A DNA stretch of 60,470 nucleotides from Sulfurovum sp. enrichment culture clone C5 (GCA_001493195.1 FAXN01000046.1:1-60470); one strand, 5' to 3'. Shown: positions 17,927 through 28,849, numbered from the stretch's first letter. Notes: a model not told the origin generated them from the letters alone. Translations and numbers: made by a program.

Positions 17927-19651
17927 TTACTTCGTTATAGCAATATTTTCTTTTGCTTCACAAGCCTCAGGCTCAAAATCCATAGCTTTAGAGTTATCCA
18001 TCAAAATCGGGATAAACAAAAGCGATACAAAAACCGCTGCAACCGTACCAGATATAAGCGCCACTCCAAGACCACCAAATATAGGATCACTTGCAAGAAG
18101 TGCGGAACCTAGTATAATGGCAATAGCAGTCAATGCTATTGGTTTTGCTCTAGTAGCAGCCGCAACTGCGATAGCTCTTCTTTTTGGTATACCATGACAC
18201 TCCATGAGAGATTTTGCAAAGTCAATCAATAGTAATGAATTTCTCGAACTTATCCCCATTAGTGCGATGAAACCTATCAGAGAAGTTGCCGTCAAAAAGA
18301 ATGTATCTGTTGTGACTATGTCAGCTACTAGATGTCCAAATATAACACCGATGATAGACAAAAATGAACCTAAAAGCACAATTCCGCTTAGTGCAAAACT
18401 TTTATAATAAATTACAAGCAATAAAAATATAAGCACAAGTGCAGCGATAAATGCACCGCCAAGATCTTTAAAAGTATCTAGTGTTACTTTCATCTCTCCA
18501 TCCCATCGTAGCAAAAACTCTTCACCTGTTTTTTTGTCTTTCAAATTCAAATCAAACATATATGTTGACATGCCTGCAACTTTCGTTACTTCATAATTTT
18601 TACCAAAATGTTCTATCATTTGCTCTCTTGCATCAAGCAGTGGATAAACTTGTGACACCATATCTGTTTCTGCAACTACATTCATCATTTTATTTAGATT
18701 TTTATGCATGATTACAGGATTGTTTTCAACTTTTTGCAATGTTACAAGTTCGCTTACAGGTATTTGCATACCCATTTGATTCATAAGATTCAAAGATGAT
18801 AACTTTAACATCACTTCATCTTCGCTCGATGATGCTATACTTTTACTCTCTTTATCCAATGATAAAAATATAGGTATTTGATCTGAATAGTCTTGGTTAT
18901 TTTTTTGACCTACTACCATACCTTCAAAAGCAAGATAAAGTATGTTATTGAGTTGCTCTACGCTCACACCACTCTGCGCTATTCTCTCTTTATCTGGCAC
19001 TAGTTGATATTTTTGATATATTTTATCTCCAACTATATCAACATCAACCAAGCCTTCTGTTTTACTCAATATACTTACGACTTCATTTGATATATTGCGT
19101 ATCTTTTTATTGTCATTTCCATAAACTTCAACTACGATAGAAGCCATCGTAGGTGGTCCTGCTGGTTGCTCTATAAACTTAATAGATGTATTTTTTACTA
19201 TTCGTTCACACTCTTTTTGGATAATTGGTCTTAGTCTTTGAACCATTAGATAAGACGGCTCATCTCTTTCATGCTTATCGGTCAAATTTACAGATATTTC
19301 AGCAACATTTTCACTTTGCTTCATTCCGCTTCCTTTAACAAGACCTGCATAATCCAAAGGCAATCCCTGACCTAAAAATAACTCTATATTTAAAACTTCT
19401 TTTTCTTTTTTTAATATATCTATAGCACACTGACTAATTTTATTTGTTTGCTCTATAGAAGTACCAGATGGTGCATCAACATAAAGTGAAAAAGTGTTAT
19501 CACTTTTACCTGGTAGCATTTTAGCAAGCACTATCTTTGTTGGAAACATCAAGATAGCCAACGCAAAAGCTAGGGCAGTAAGCAACAAAACCATTTTTTT
19601 CTTTTTTGGTGTATCAAGGATATCATAAACAAAATCTTCAAACTTTTTCAC
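17927..19651 (-). CDS. RND efflux permease, C-terminal half (split gene)
   Basis: 574 residues covering TM7-TM12 and the second porter/docking loop of an AcrB-like RND pump. It starts MKKFEDFVYDILDTPKKKK (amphipathic lead), then TM7. TM10 has GISSRNSLLLIDF, where Arg-Asn stands for the Lys-Asn pair used in proton relay by AcrB. The start is GTG 19651, with AAAGGAG seven bases upstream, overlapping the stop of the N-terminal half (GTGA). A normal RND pump is one chain of about 1000-1100 residues; here the chain is cut exactly in the cytoplasmic linker between TM6 and TM7. Both halves look complete, so the two products probably co-assemble. Confidence 0.88.
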   Translation of the reverse strand: MKKFEDFVYDILDTPKKKKMVLLLTALAFALAILMFPTKIVLAKMLPGKSDNTFSLYVDAPSGTSIEQTNKISQCAIDILKKEKEVLNIELFLGQGLPLDYAGLVKGSGMKQSENVAEISVNLTDKHERDEPSYLMVQRLRPIIQKECERIVKNTSIKFIEQPAGPPTMASIVVEVYGNDNKKIRNISNEVVSILSKTEGLVDVDIVGDKIYQKYQLVPDKERIAQSGVSVEQLNNILYLAFEGMVVGQKNNQDYSDQIPIFLSLDKESKSIASSSEDEVMLKLSSLNLMNQMGMQIPVSELVTLQKVENNPVIMHKNLNKMMNVVAETDMVSQVYPLLDAREQMIEHFGKNYEVTKVAGMSTYMFDLNLKDKKTGEEFLLRWDGEMKVTLDTFKDLGGAFIAALVLIFLLLVIYYKSFALSGIVLLGSFLSIIGVIFGHLVADIVTTDTFFLTATSLIGFIALMGISSRNSLLLIDFAKSLMECHGIPKRRAIAVAAATRAKPIALTAIAIILGSALLASDPIFGGLGVALISGTVAAVFVSLLFIPILMDNSKAMDFEPEACEAKENIAITK

Positions 19652-21252
19652 TGTTTTGCTCCTTTGTTATGAGTATGTGTTGGTTTTTTAAGTAACTTCA
19701 ATGCCAAATATGGTGTAAATATATATGCAACAAACAATGACGCCACTAGTGCAACTGGAACATTTAGTGGAATTGGTTTCATAAACGAGCCCATCATCCC
19801 TCCAACAAATCCCATAGGAACCATTGTAAGGATAATAGCAAGTGTTGCTATATTTGTTGGCGGTCCTATCTCATCCGTTGCTTCGACTAAAAGCTCTTCC
19901 ATACTCTGATGATCAGATGTATGAGAGTGCAAGTGACGATGAATATTTTCTATAACTATAATTGCAGCATCTACTAATAGCCCCAAAGAGAGCAAGAATG
20001 CAAACAATGTAATACGATTAATCGTTTGCCCACCAAGATAAGCAATAAAAAGCGTAATTGCCAAAATAGCCGGAACAGTAAAAGTAACTATAAGAGACTC
20101 TCTCCACCCAAGAGCAAAAACAAGCATAATAGAAATAATGATGATAGTGATAATCAAATGATGCATAAGCTCATTAACTGCATTATCTGCCCTAACTCCA
20201 TAATTTCTAGTGATAACATATCCTATACCACCATCTGATAGGGATTTTTCATTTTTATTTAAAACTTCTAACACATCATTGGAAACATTTACTGCATTTG
20301 TTCCTGCTAATTTCGAGATACTAAGTGTTGTTTGAGCCAACTCTTTTCCCATTTTTTCGTCACTATCATTTTTGAACACGATTGAAGCATTTTTAAAATT
20401 CTGAACATCGCCACCTTCTGTTACAGTAGCCACATCTCGTAAATATATAAGCGACCCGCCGTAATCAGCTACTGCTATATTGCCAACATCTTCGACATTT
20501 TCAATAGCATTTTTTATACCAAATACGATAAGCTGTCCATCATTTGTTCTACTTTTTACATCAGGAACATTGCTTGCAACAGATTTGACGCCTTGCATAA
20601 TCTGCCCTAAAGATAAATTATATCCAGCGAGTTTATTTAAATCTACTTGAACATTGTATTGGGCTCTACGTTCTCCTTTTAGGGAGGTTTTAGAAACATT
20701 CTCAACTTCATTGATTTGTTGCTGGATAGATCTTACTTTGTTATATAAAGTAACTTGATTTACTTTTTTTGGATCTTTAACATAAAAAGCGACTGTTACT
20801 ATAGGTATATCAATATCTATATCAAATGGTTTGATTAGTGGTTGCATAGCACCTTTTGGCAATTCATCCATATTTTGCATAACTTTATCATAAAGTTTCA
20901 AGTTAGAATCTTCTCTATTTTGACCAATATAATACATAACATTGACAACACCTACATTATCCATTGCCATACCATAGATATGCTCGATGCCTTTGATTTC
21001 TCTAAGTTTTCTCTCAAGCGGATTAACTATAACTTTTTCCACTTCGCTTGCTGTTGCACCAGGCATCATAACCATAACAGTTCCGCCACTAATGGCAATT
21101 TGTGGATCTTCTTCTCTCGGCATAATATTTAAAGATAGATAACCCATAAAAAGCAAAAATGCTCCCAAGAGTGCAGTTAGTGGATTTTTTAGAAAACCAA
21201 GAGCAAGTTTTCCTGAAACATCTTTAACTTTATATAAAATTCGTTCGCTCAT
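19648..21252 (-). CDS. RND efflux permease, N-terminal half (split gene)
   Basis: 534 residues: TM1, the first large periplasmic porter loop (PREEDPQIAI, GATASEVEKVI) and TM2-TM6. TM4 carries a single proton-relay Asp in GLLVDAAIIVIEN (AcrB has two). It ends shortly after TM6 with a His/Lys-rich tail (KKPTHTHNKGAKQ) and a real stop at 19648. Preceded by adaptor and TolC genes on the same strand, it is the third gene of a complete tripartite pump operon. The substrate cannot be predicted. Confidence 0.88.
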   Translation of the reverse strand: MSERILYKVKDVSGKLALGFLKNPLTALLGAFLLFMGYLSLNIMPREEDPQIAISGGTVMVMMPGATASEVEKVIVNPLERKLREIKGIEHIYGMAMDNVGVVNVMYYIGQNREDSNLKLYDKVMQNMDELPKGAMQPLIKPFDIDIDIPIVTVAFYVKDPKKVNQVTLYNKVRSIQQQINEVENVSKTSLKGERRAQYNVQVDLNKLAGYNLSLGQIMQGVKSVASNVPDVKSRTNDGQLIVFGIKNAIENVEDVGNIAVADYGGSLIYLRDVATVTEGGDVQNFKNASIVFKNDSDEKMGKELAQTTLSISKLAGTNAVNVSNDVLEVLNKNEKSLSDGGIGYVITRNYGVRADNAVNELMHHLIITIIIISIMLVFALGWRESLIVTFTVPAILAITLFIAYLGGQTINRITLFAFLLSLGLLVDAAIIVIENIHRHLHSHTSDHQSMEELLVEATDEIGPPTNIATLAIILTMVPMGFVGGMMGSFMKPIPLNVPVALVASLFVAYIFTPYLALKLLKKPTHTHNKGAKQ

Positions 21253-21263
21253 TGGAAAACTTC

Positions 21264-21974
21264 TTATATTTTGATATTGACTCTAGCATACATGCCTGGA
21301 TAAACCATTGCACTACCTCTGTCAAATTTTATTTTAATAGTAAACTTATGTGTCATAGGATTTGATGCTGGAATTATCGAAGAGATAACGCCTGTTGTTT
21401 TAAATCCAACAGAAGGAACCTCTACTCCAACTTCTTTTCCTATTTTAATATTTTTTAGATTACTCTCACCAACTTCAACCATAACTCTAAGTTTACTCAT
21501 ATCCGTCAAAACAAGTGCTGGCATACCAGGAGCTGCCATTTCGCCTTCATTTATTTTTTTGGCGACTATTATCCCATCATTTGGAGCTCTTACTTGAAGA
21601 TAATTTTCTTGGGTTTCGGCAATTCTCACCATTTCTTTTTGATTTTTTGCAGCAAGTCTTAAATTTTCAAGATCATATCTTGATACCATCCCTTTTTTAT
21701 AAAGTCTTTCATGTCTTGCTAAATTTAACAATATATTGTTAAGTTGATTTTTTTGCATAGCGATCGCGGAATTATTTTCTGTGGAATCTATGATATATAA
21801 AAGTTGTCCCCTTTTTACAAAATCACCTTCGCTTACAAACATTTTTTTAACATATCCCATATTTCTGCTTGTTAACATTTTTTGATTGTCTGAGATTACG
21901 CTACCACTTAGAGTCATATTTGCCCCAAATGTATAAATTGTGGCTAGTATCATTGCTAAAATTTTTATTTTCAT
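21264..21974 (-). CDS. periplasmic adaptor (membrane fusion protein) of RND pump
   Basis: 236 residues, short for the family (usually 350-400). It has a signal peptide (1-18), a lipoyl half-motif (VKKMFVSEGDFVKRGQLL), a coiled hairpin of about 50 residues (SAIAMQKNQLNN..QKEMVRIAE), the second lipoyl half (VRAPNDGIIV) and a beta-barrel domain. It stops before the membrane-proximal domain, as in compact HlyD/CusB-like adaptors. It links the RND pump to the TolC-like channel encoded 3 bp upstream. Confidence 0.88.
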   Translation of the reverse strand: MKIKILAMILATIYTFGANMTLSGSVISDNQKMLTSRNMGYVKKMFVSEGDFVKRGQLLYIIDSTENNSAIAMQKNQLNNILLNLARHERLYKKGMVSRYDLENLRLAAKNQKEMVRIAETQENYLQVRAPNDGIIVAKKINEGEMAAPGMPALVLTDMSKLRVMVEVGESNLKNIKIGKEVGVEVPSVGFKTTGVISSIIPASNPMTHKFTIKIKFDRGSAMVYPGMYARVNIKI

Positions 21975-21977
21975 ACT

Positions 21978-23330
21978 CTATTCTCCTTGTTTTATTATAG
22001 TATCAAGTTCAAATGCTTTTGCATTATAATTGTTTTTTGTAGTAAGAAGTTTAAGCAGCACTTCAAGTTCTTTTGACTGCTTAACTAAAACATCTCCGAT
22101 AGGAATCATTCCCTCTTTGTATTTCGCTAAATAATTCTCGTATATTTGTGAAGCGTATTTGAGTCTTACTTCATCGCTTCTAACCATCTCCAAACTACCC
22201 AATGCCTCACTTTGTAACCGTTTGACTTTTAACTCTGTTCCAGATTTTGCCATCTCGATTTGAGCTATAGTTTTATAATTTTCTATTTTTGCTTTTTGTA
22301 AATTCAAACTATCACTAAATCCATTAAATATATTCCAAGATGCTTGCACCCCAATAGTATAAAAGTCTTTTTCGCTAAAATCATTAAAGATAACATTGTC
22401 AGCACTTCCATACTCTACAAATGCACCTATGGTTGGGAAAAAAGAAGCTCTTTGAATCCATACAGCATCTTCAGTTATCTCAAGCCCAATAAGTGCTTTT
22501 TGAATATCAAAACTATTTGTTTCAATCTCTTTTTTTGTTGGAATATTCAAAGAAGCCATCTCATTGACTTTTTTTATTGACTCAACTTCTGTGCTTAATA
22601 AAAATGATAGATATTGATACGCAACTTCTCTATTTAGCTTAGCTTGAATTAGCATACTTTGTGCATCTGCTTTATGTGCTTGAACTTCTAGCAAATCGGT
22701 TTGTATCGCATAGCCTTCTTTAACCATCTCTTTTACGATTGATTCTAATCTATTTATATTATTATTAATGCTAGAAAGATTTGTAATATAGTTTTCTATA
22801 AGCGTGATATCATGAAATGTTTTTTTGGTTTCAAAAACTTTTTGAGCTACAACTTTTTCTTTATCAATTTTACTCATCTCATATAGTTTATGAGCTATAT
22901 TGCTGTAAGCTGTTATTTTACCGCCAGTAAAAATTGGCACTTGATATGCAACTTTTGTAAGATAATGATTTCTGGCTTTTGGATAATTCAAATCATATGG
23001 TTGAATTAACAATACATTCGGATCTGCAGGGTTAAATTCTCCAGCACCAAAATCGCCAAAAGTCGCTTCTCTGCTTTGAAGTTTGAATCCAAAAACATTT
23101 CCAGCATCATCACTTCTCATAGCACTTAGTGTAACATCAATTTTACCAAACCTCATGGCGTTTGGTAGTTTTGACTCTATTTTCTTCATTTCTGAATCAA
23201 ACTGAGCTATTTTAATCTCTAGATTTTTTTGTTTTAATATGTTTAATGCTTCTTTTAGCTCAAGATTTACTTCTCCTCCCCACAGTGGAAAAGCAAAAAA
23301 CACGATTATGAGATATCTTCCCATCTTCAT
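21978..23330 (-). CDS. TolC-family outer membrane efflux protein
   Basis: 450 residues with a signal peptide (MKMGRYLIIVFFAFPLWGG) and the internally duplicated helical pattern of TolC/OEP proteins (long coiled-coil segments at about 145-250 and 345-440, LNLQKAKIENY and YKEGMIPIGDVLVKQ). First gene of the efflux operon with AAGGAG before the ATG, followed by adaptor and the two-part RND pump. It forms the outer membrane exit duct. Confidence 0.9.
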   Translation of the reverse strand: MKMGRYLIIVFFAFPLWGGEVNLELKEALNILKQKNLEIKIAQFDSEMKKIESKLPNAMRFGKIDVTLSAMRSDDAGNVFGFKLQSREATFGDFGAGEFNPADPNVLLIQPYDLNYPKARNHYLTKVAYQVPIFTGGKITAYSNIAHKLYEMSKIDKEKVVAQKVFETKKTFHDITLIENYITNLSSINNNINRLESIVKEMVKEGYAIQTDLLEVQAHKADAQSMLIQAKLNREVAYQYLSFLLSTEVESIKKVNEMASLNIPTKKEIETNSFDIQKALIGLEITEDAVWIQRASFFPTIGAFVEYGSADNVIFNDFSEKDFYTIGVQASWNIFNGFSDSLNLQKAKIENYKTIAQIEMAKSGTELKVKRLQSEALGSLEMVRSDEVRLKYASQIYENYLAKYKEGMIPIGDVLVKQSKELEVLLKLLTTKNNYNAKAFELDTIIKQGE

Positions 23331-23397
23331 GTAAACTCCTTAATATAAAATATAATTGTTTAAAAATTTAAAAGAGTTCTATAAAATATTTAGATTA

Positions 23398-24987
23398 TTA
23401 GATTGTTGCCGAAGCGACGCTTATGCATGCTTTTAATTTTGATAACTCTTCTAGTAACTCTTTTTTTATCTCACCATCAACTCTAACTATTGCTAAAGCT
23501 TGTTTTTTGTTGTCCCTTCCCAATCTAAAATCTGAAATATTTAGATTATGCGTAGCAATAATCTTACCAACTTCTCCTATAACACCTGGGGTGTCTGTAT
23601 TTCTGAAAAATATCATAGCACCTTTAGGTTCTACGTCTAGTGCATAATCATCTATTTCGATTATTCTCTGTACAGTTGCATCAAAAACAGTACCTGATAT
23701 AGTAAATATTCCATTTTGTGTAGTTAATTTAATTTTTAGTTTATTTAAAAAACCGCTTGAATTTGGTTTTGTTTCTTTGATTATCTCTATATCTCTATCT
23801 TTAGCTACAAACTCCGCATTAACATAATTTATTTGATCAGCTACAGATTCGCTAAGAACTCCAACTGTTACAAAAGTAGTTAATGACTCTATAAAGCCAG
23901 CAATTTCACCTTTTGCTGTAACTTTTATCGATTTTATAGCACTTTTATTTAATTGCGCAGCTAAGTTACCCATTTTTTGTGCGAGTTCCAAAAATGGTCT
24001 CATGAAATCAGGCAGCTCATTCTCTTTTATTGGCAAATTAAGAGCATTAGGAAAAGCAATATTTTTTGCTGCCATTATTGCGTTTTCAGCTGACTGAATT
24101 GCAATATTTTCTTGAGATTCAAGTGTATTTGCACCCAAATGTGGTGTTACTGTAACATTGTTAAGATCCAAGAGTGGATGACTTGTTGCTGGTTCTTTAT
24201 TAAATACATCGATACCTGCTTTTGCAATTTTTCCAGATTTCAATCCTTCCAAAAGAGCATCTTCATCATAAAGACCACCTCTAGCACAGTTAATGAGTAT
24301 TACGCCGTCTTTCATTTTAGCAATCTCTTTTGCACCTATCATTCCAACTGTTTCTTCTGTTTTTGGAGTATGAATAGTGATAATATCGCAAGCCAAAATA
24401 TCATCAAAATTAGTAGTATAAGATACATCCAAATCTGTAGCTTTTGCAGGATTGATATATGGGTCATAAGCTATAACATCCATTTCGAAAGCTTTTGCTC
24501 TAACGCCGACACGAGAACCTATATTTCCAAAACCAATGATTCCAAGTTTTTTTCCAAAAAGCTCAGTACCATACCAATCTTGTCTTCTCCAAACTCTATC
24601 TATTTTCAAATTATTATGGGCATAAGGAAAACTTCTAGCACAAGAGAGCATATGTGTCATTGTAAGTTCAACAGCTGCTATTGTATTTGCAGTAGGAACA
24701 TTCATTACAACTATTCCTTTTTTACTACAACCATCTATATCGACATTATCTACGCCAACACCAGCTCTTACTATTGATGTTAATTTTGTTCCATATTCTA
24801 AAAAGAACTCATCGACATCGGTAGAACTTCTAGTTATTGCCACATCGGCTTGTGGTAATATCTCTTTAACTAATTTATCTTTTGGCTCATCAGCTGCATT
24901 TATCATGATAATATCAGAGTCTTGCTCTAATATCTTTAATCCTTTTTCATGAATATGGTCACATACAACTATGGTTTTTTTTGACAT
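23398..24987 (-). CDS. serA: D-3-phosphoglycerate dehydrogenase
   Basis: 529 residues, the long form. The NAD-binding domain has GFGNIGSRVG and the catalytic region has the Arg of NCARGGLYDEDAL and His of TPHLGANT. An ASB-like intervening domain and a C-terminal ACT domain (DTPGVIGEVGKIIATHNLNI) follow; the ACT domain usually binds serine for feedback inhibition. It catalyses the first committed step of serine synthesis. It lies 10 bp downstream of rpsA on the same strand, an arrangement common in Campylobacterota. Confidence 0.97.
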   Translation of the reverse strand: MSKKTIVVCDHIHEKGLKILEQDSDIIMINAADEPKDKLVKEILPQADVAITRSSTDVDEFFLEYGTKLTSIVRAGVGVDNVDIDGCSKKGIVVMNVPTANTIAAVELTMTHMLSCARSFPYAHNNLKIDRVWRRQDWYGTELFGKKLGIIGFGNIGSRVGVRAKAFEMDVIAYDPYINPAKATDLDVSYTTNFDDILACDIITIHTPKTEETVGMIGAKEIAKMKDGVILINCARGGLYDEDALLEGLKSGKIAKAGIDVFNKEPATSHPLLDLNNVTVTPHLGANTLESQENIAIQSAENAIMAAKNIAFPNALNLPIKENELPDFMRPFLELAQKMGNLAAQLNKSAIKSIKVTAKGEIAGFIESLTTFVTVGVLSESVADQINYVNAEFVAKDRDIEIIKETKPNSSGFLNKLKIKLTTQNGIFTISGTVFDATVQRIIEIDDYALDVEPKGAMIFFRNTDTPGVIGEVGKIIATHNLNISDFRLGRDNKKQALAIVRVDGEIKKELLEELSKLKACISVASATI

Positions 24988-24997
24988 TCTTTTGCCT

Positions 24998-26668
24998 CTA
25001 TTGTTTTTTTAATTGATCTTTTAATGCATCACCAAGAGTCATACTATCATCTTGGTTATTGTTTACTTTGGCGATACTATCACTCTCTTGCTGTCTCTCT
25101 AGTCTTCTTACAGAAACTCTGATTTTATCGTTTGCTTCGTCAAGTAAAACTATAACTCCGCTTATCTCTTGACCTTTTTCAACTTCATCAAAATTCAATG
25201 GAGCTAAATCTTCAGTTCTGATAAGTGCGTCTACTTTGTTATCTAGTGATATAAATACACCGAAGTCTTTTTTATCTTTAACAGCTCCTGTTACTATATC
25301 ACCAATTTTATGTGTAGATGCAAATTTTTTCAAAGGTGACTCTTCCAAAGCTTTTTTGCTCAAAGATATTTTGCCTGTTTTGATATCAAGGTTAATTATT
25401 TTTACCTCTACTTCATCGCCAACTTTTAGTGAATTCTTAGCATTCAAACTCTTATCCCAAGATATCTCTTGATTATGCAACAAGCCTTCTAGTGAATCTA
25501 TTTTAACAAATGCACCAAAATCTGTTAAAGATGTTATAGTACCTTTTACGATATCGCCTGTTTTATGAGATGATGCAAAACTATCGATTGGTTTATCCAT
25601 TAGATTTTTAGCACTTACTCTAAGTCTTTTTTTCTCTTTATCTACTTCGATTATTTCTACTTTGATAACTTCGCCAGATTTGATATAGTCACCAGGGTGT
25701 TTTACGTTTTTATCCCAAGATATTTCAGAAACATGCAAGAATGCTTCTAAATCATTACCCAAATCAACAAAAGCACCATAAGGCTCTATATTGCTTACTG
25801 TAGCATTAACTGTATCGCCTTTTGAAATTATTTTATCAATTTCATTCCAAGGATCATTACAAGCATCTTTCATAGACAATGATAAGTGTTTTTTCTTTTT
25901 ATCATAATCAAGTGCAACAACATTTACTTTATCGCCTATTTTATAATATTTAGAAGGATTAACAGGACCTTTGTGTGATATGTGAGAATAATGAACCAAT
26001 CCATCAACACCACCAACATCAACAAAAACGCCATAACTTGTAATCATTTTTATAGCACCTTCAACAATTATCTTCTCTTGAAGTAATTTTTCTGCTATTT
26101 CATCGATTTTGCCATTTTCTCTATCTATCAATTCTTTTCTAGATACAACAACAGAACCTCTGTCTTTATCAACTTTTGTAATTATTGCTTTTACTTTTTT
26201 ACCAGTTGGATCAGTTTTTTGGTTAAAATAAGCCAATGCTCTTGGCATAAAGAACTCCATACCATCACACTCAATTATGTAACCGCCTTTGTTCTTTTTA
26301 GTAACAACACCCTCTATTTGGTATTCATTTGTTTCATCATAACTATCTATAAAAGAGTTTAGAGCTTCTCTTTTTTTAGCCATTTCATAAGAAACAACAG
26401 GTCTTTCACCTCTATTGCCAGTTACAACAACACTTATTTTATCGCCCTCTTTAAACAACAAAGACCCATCTTCTTTGTTTTTCAATTGATCAAGATTGAT
26501 TATCGCTTCTTTTTTTCTTCCTATGTCAATTAATGCTTGATTTTCATTTTCATTAATTTTTACAATTTTTCCGTCAACCAAGTCATTACTTGAATCTTCT
26601 TTTTTGAATGATTCTTCAAGCATTGCCCCAAAATCAACATCTTCTATTTCGATATCTTCGAATTTCAT
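24998..26668 (-). CDS. rpsA: 30S ribosomal protein S1
   Basis: 556 residues with six S1/OB-fold repeats; the best copies begin GTITSLTDFGAFV, ATVSNIEPYGAFV and AIKMITSYGVFV. S1 binds mRNA and helps start translation. AAGGAAAG precedes the ATG. The C-terminal tail (DALKDQLKKQ) is acidic and basic as in relatives. It lies between ispH (61 bp upstream) and serA (10 bp downstream). Confidence 0.97.
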   Translation of the reverse strand: MKFEDIEIEDVDFGAMLEESFKKEDSSNDLVDGKIVKINENENQALIDIGRKKEAIINLDQLKNKEDGSLLFKEGDKISVVVTGNRGERPVVSYEMAKKREALNSFIDSYDETNEYQIEGVVTKKNKGGYIIECDGMEFFMPRALAYFNQKTDPTGKKVKAIITKVDKDRGSVVVSRKELIDRENGKIDEIAEKLLQEKIIVEGAIKMITSYGVFVDVGGVDGLVHYSHISHKGPVNPSKYYKIGDKVNVVALDYDKKKKHLSLSMKDACNDPWNEIDKIISKGDTVNATVSNIEPYGAFVDLGNDLEAFLHVSEISWDKNVKHPGDYIKSGEVIKVEIIEVDKEKKRLRVSAKNLMDKPIDSFASSHKTGDIVKGTITSLTDFGAFVKIDSLEGLLHNQEISWDKSLNAKNSLKVGDEVEVKIINLDIKTGKISLSKKALEESPLKKFASTHKIGDIVTGAVKDKKDFGVFISLDNKVDALIRTEDLAPLNFDEVEKGQEISGVIVLLDEANDKIRVSVRRLERQQESDSIAKVNNNQDDSMTLGDALKDQLKKQ

Positions 26669-26729
26669 ACCGCTTTCCTTATATTTGCCTAATGTGGCAA
26701 GTATTATACTATAAATAATTTAAAGTAGT

Positions 26730-27563
26730 TTATTTTAATATTTTTATTTTATTAATTACATCGTCAACTACCCAATCAGGTGTTGATGCTCCAGCAGTTA
26801 CGCCACAATATTCTTTATTTTTGAACCAGTCTAAATTTAATTCTGTTACATTTTCAATCAAGTAACTTTCGCTGCAATACATTTTACAAATAGAGTGAAG
26901 TTGTTTTGTATTAGAAGAGTGTTTTCCACCAATTATTATCATAATATCTGCTTTTTTTGCCAACTTTGCTGCAGCATCTTGATTTTCAAAAGTTGCATTA
27001 CATATAGTATTAAAAACTCTTACTTCTTTTGAATTTAGTATAAGTGCATGAACTATCTTCATAAAATCTTCATGCTTTCTCGTAGTTTGGGCAACAACAG
27101 CAACTTTGTTTTTTATATCTAAATCTTTTATTTTATCAACATTATCTACAACAAAAACCCTCGTTTCATCTACTCCATAGCTCATTACGCCTTTTATTTC
27201 TGGGTGATTAATATCCCCAAAAATCAATATATCATACCCCTCTTCACTCATCTGTTTTACTATTTGCTGAGGAGTTGTAACATAAGGACAAGTTGCATCT
27301 ATAATGCTATTGTTTTGTTCTTTTAATTTTTCTAACTCTTTTTTTGGAATGCCATGTGTTCTTATGACGATAGTTTCATTTGGAGCAATATCACTAAAAT
27401 TTTCAACCAAACCTATACCATAACTATTTTTAAGTCTATCAATCTCATCTTTGTTGTGTATCAATGGTCCGTAAGTTTTACTTTTTGGATGTGATTCTGC
27501 TATTTTTATAGCCCGTTTTACACCAAAACAAAAACCATACGAAGAAGCGATTTCTATTTTCAT
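26730..27563 (-). CDS. ispH: 4-hydroxy-3-methylbut-2-enyl diphosphate reductase
   Basis: 277 residues. The three cluster-binding cysteines are visible in [19 protein letters not shown] and [11 protein letters not shown], and the [12 protein letters not shown] substrate motif is present. It is the last enzyme of the MEP isoprenoid pathway, reducing HMBPP to IPP/DMAPP with a 4Fe-4S centre. Its ATG overlaps the aroA stop by 4 bp, implying coupled translation. Confidence 0.97.
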   Translation of the reverse strand: MKIEIASSYGFCFGVKRAIKIAESHPKSKTYGPLIHNKDEIDRLKNSYGIGLVENFSDIAPNETIVIRTHGIPKKELEKLKEQNNSIIDATCPYVTTPQQIVKQMSEEGYDILIFGDINHPEIKGVMSYGVDETRVFVVDNVDKIKDLDIKNKVAVVAQTTRKHEDFMKIVHALILNSKEVRVFNTICNATFENQDAAAKLAKKADIMIIIGGKHSSNTKQLHSICKMYCSESYLIENVTELNLDWFKNKEYCGVTAGASTPDWVVDDVINKIKILK

Positions 27564-28849
27564 TTTTCTACTTTTGTAATTTTGCCTAGTATGTCAAAAA
27601 AATTAGGAAAAGATGTATTTATACAATCAATATCTTCTATCTCCATTCCGCACAAAAGCCCTGCGATTGCAAAACTCATAGCAACTCTATGATCTCCAAA
27701 ACTATTGATTGTACTTCGTTTAAGTTCTCCACCTGTTATCTCATAACCATCTTCAAACTCTTCACATGAAATCTCACACCGTTTTAAACCTGACAATACA
27801 GAGCTTATACGATCACTCTCTTTGGCCCTAAGTTCTTTTGCATTACTTACCTTGCTACTACCATTAGCACAAGCCATAGCGATAGATAAAGCTGGAAGTT
27901 CGTCAATAAGCCAAGCTATATTTTGACTTACATTAACTCCATTTAATTTTCCATTATAACTAACTACTATATCCCCCATAGGTTCATACAGATCAGTTTT
28001 TAACTCATATTTTATATCAGCGCCCATGGCTTCAAGAACTTTATATGCCTCTATCCTAGTTGGATTTAAAGTCATATTGACTAGTCTTATTTTGGAATTT
28101 GGAACAATGGATGCAGCAACTGCAAAGAAAAATCCACTTGAAGGATCGCTAGGTACTGTTATATTTAAAGGCTCTAAAGGCTTAGAGATGGGATGAATTT
28201 CTATCCAACCATCACTATTGGTGCTTATTTTTGCTCCCATGCCGCGGAGCATTCTCTCTGTATGGTCACGAGAAAGAAGATGTTCTTTATAATAAGATAT
28301 TCCGTTCGCATGTAGTCCAGCTAAAATTAAAGCTGATTTTACTTGCGCCGAATCTATAGGTGAGTCATACTCGAAAGCTTTTAGATTTCCACCTCTTATA
28401 AAAAGTGGTGCTAGATTTCCATTTTCTCTTCCATCTATCACAGCACCTATACTTTTAAGAGGATCTACAACTCTTTTCATTGGACGAGATCTCAAATACT
28501 TATCCCCCGTCAAAACAAATGCACCATCGATACTAGAGAGAAGTCCACAATAAAGCCTCATTCCAGTCCCTGCATTTCCGCAATCTAGTATATCAGTTGG
28601 TTCGATTATTTTAGCTGGTGGAGTAATGGTTATAGTATTGCCATTTTTTTCTATATTGGCACCTAGCATACTAGCGATATTTAGAGAATTTAGCGTGTCT
28701 TCTGCTTGTAAAAAATTGGTTATGTGAGATGGTTTATCACTAAGCAATGAAAACATTGCACATCTATGTGAGATTGACTTATCAGTTGATATATCATCGC
28801 AAATTATATCAAAATGATTTGATGTTGGATATATCAAAGCTTTTTTCAT
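27560..28849 (-). CDS. aroA: 3-phosphoshikimate 1-carboxyvinyltransferase (EPSP synthase)
   Basis: 429 residues. Conserved EPSP synthase motifs are DKSISHR near the N-terminus, [28 protein letters not shown] and [10 protein letters not shown], with C-terminal [10 protein letters not shown]. It joins shikimate-3-phosphate and PEP in aromatic amino acid synthesis. It overlaps pheT upstream and ispH downstream by 4 bp each. The NAGTGMR phosphoenolpyruvate motif corresponds to the class I glyphosate-binding site. Confidence 0.97.
   Translation of the reverse strand: MKKALIYPTSNHFDIICDDISTDKSISHRCAMFSLLSDKPSHITNFLQAEDTLNSLNIASMLGANIEKNGNTITITPPAKIIEPTDILDCGNAGTGMRLYCGLLSSIDGAFVLTGDKYLRSRPMKRVVDPLKSIGAVIDGRENGNLAPLFIRGGNLKAFEYDSPIDSAQVKSALILAGLHANGISYYKEHLLSRDHTERMLRGMGAKISTNSDGWIEIHPISKPLEPLNITVPSDPSSGFFFAVAASIVPNSKIRLVNMTLNPTRIEAYKVLEAMGADIKYELKTDLYEPMGDIVVSYNGKLNGVNVSQNIAWLIDELPALSIAMACANGSSKVSNAKELRAKESDRISSVLSGLKRCEISCEEFEDGYEITGGELKRSTINSFGDHRVAMSFAIAGLLCGMEIEDIDCINTSFPNFFDILGKITKVEK

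Noticed and set aside
19640-19665. Sequencing frameshift as the sole explanation of the split RND gene
   Set aside because: The second half has its own well-placed SD and GTG, and the break lies in a non-conserved linker, so a genuine split is more likely. Kept as a check.
24112-24777. 221-codon plus-strand frame antisense to serA
   Set aside because: Lies wholly inside serA, low-complexity Cys/Tyr/Ser-rich translation, no SD and no family resemblance.
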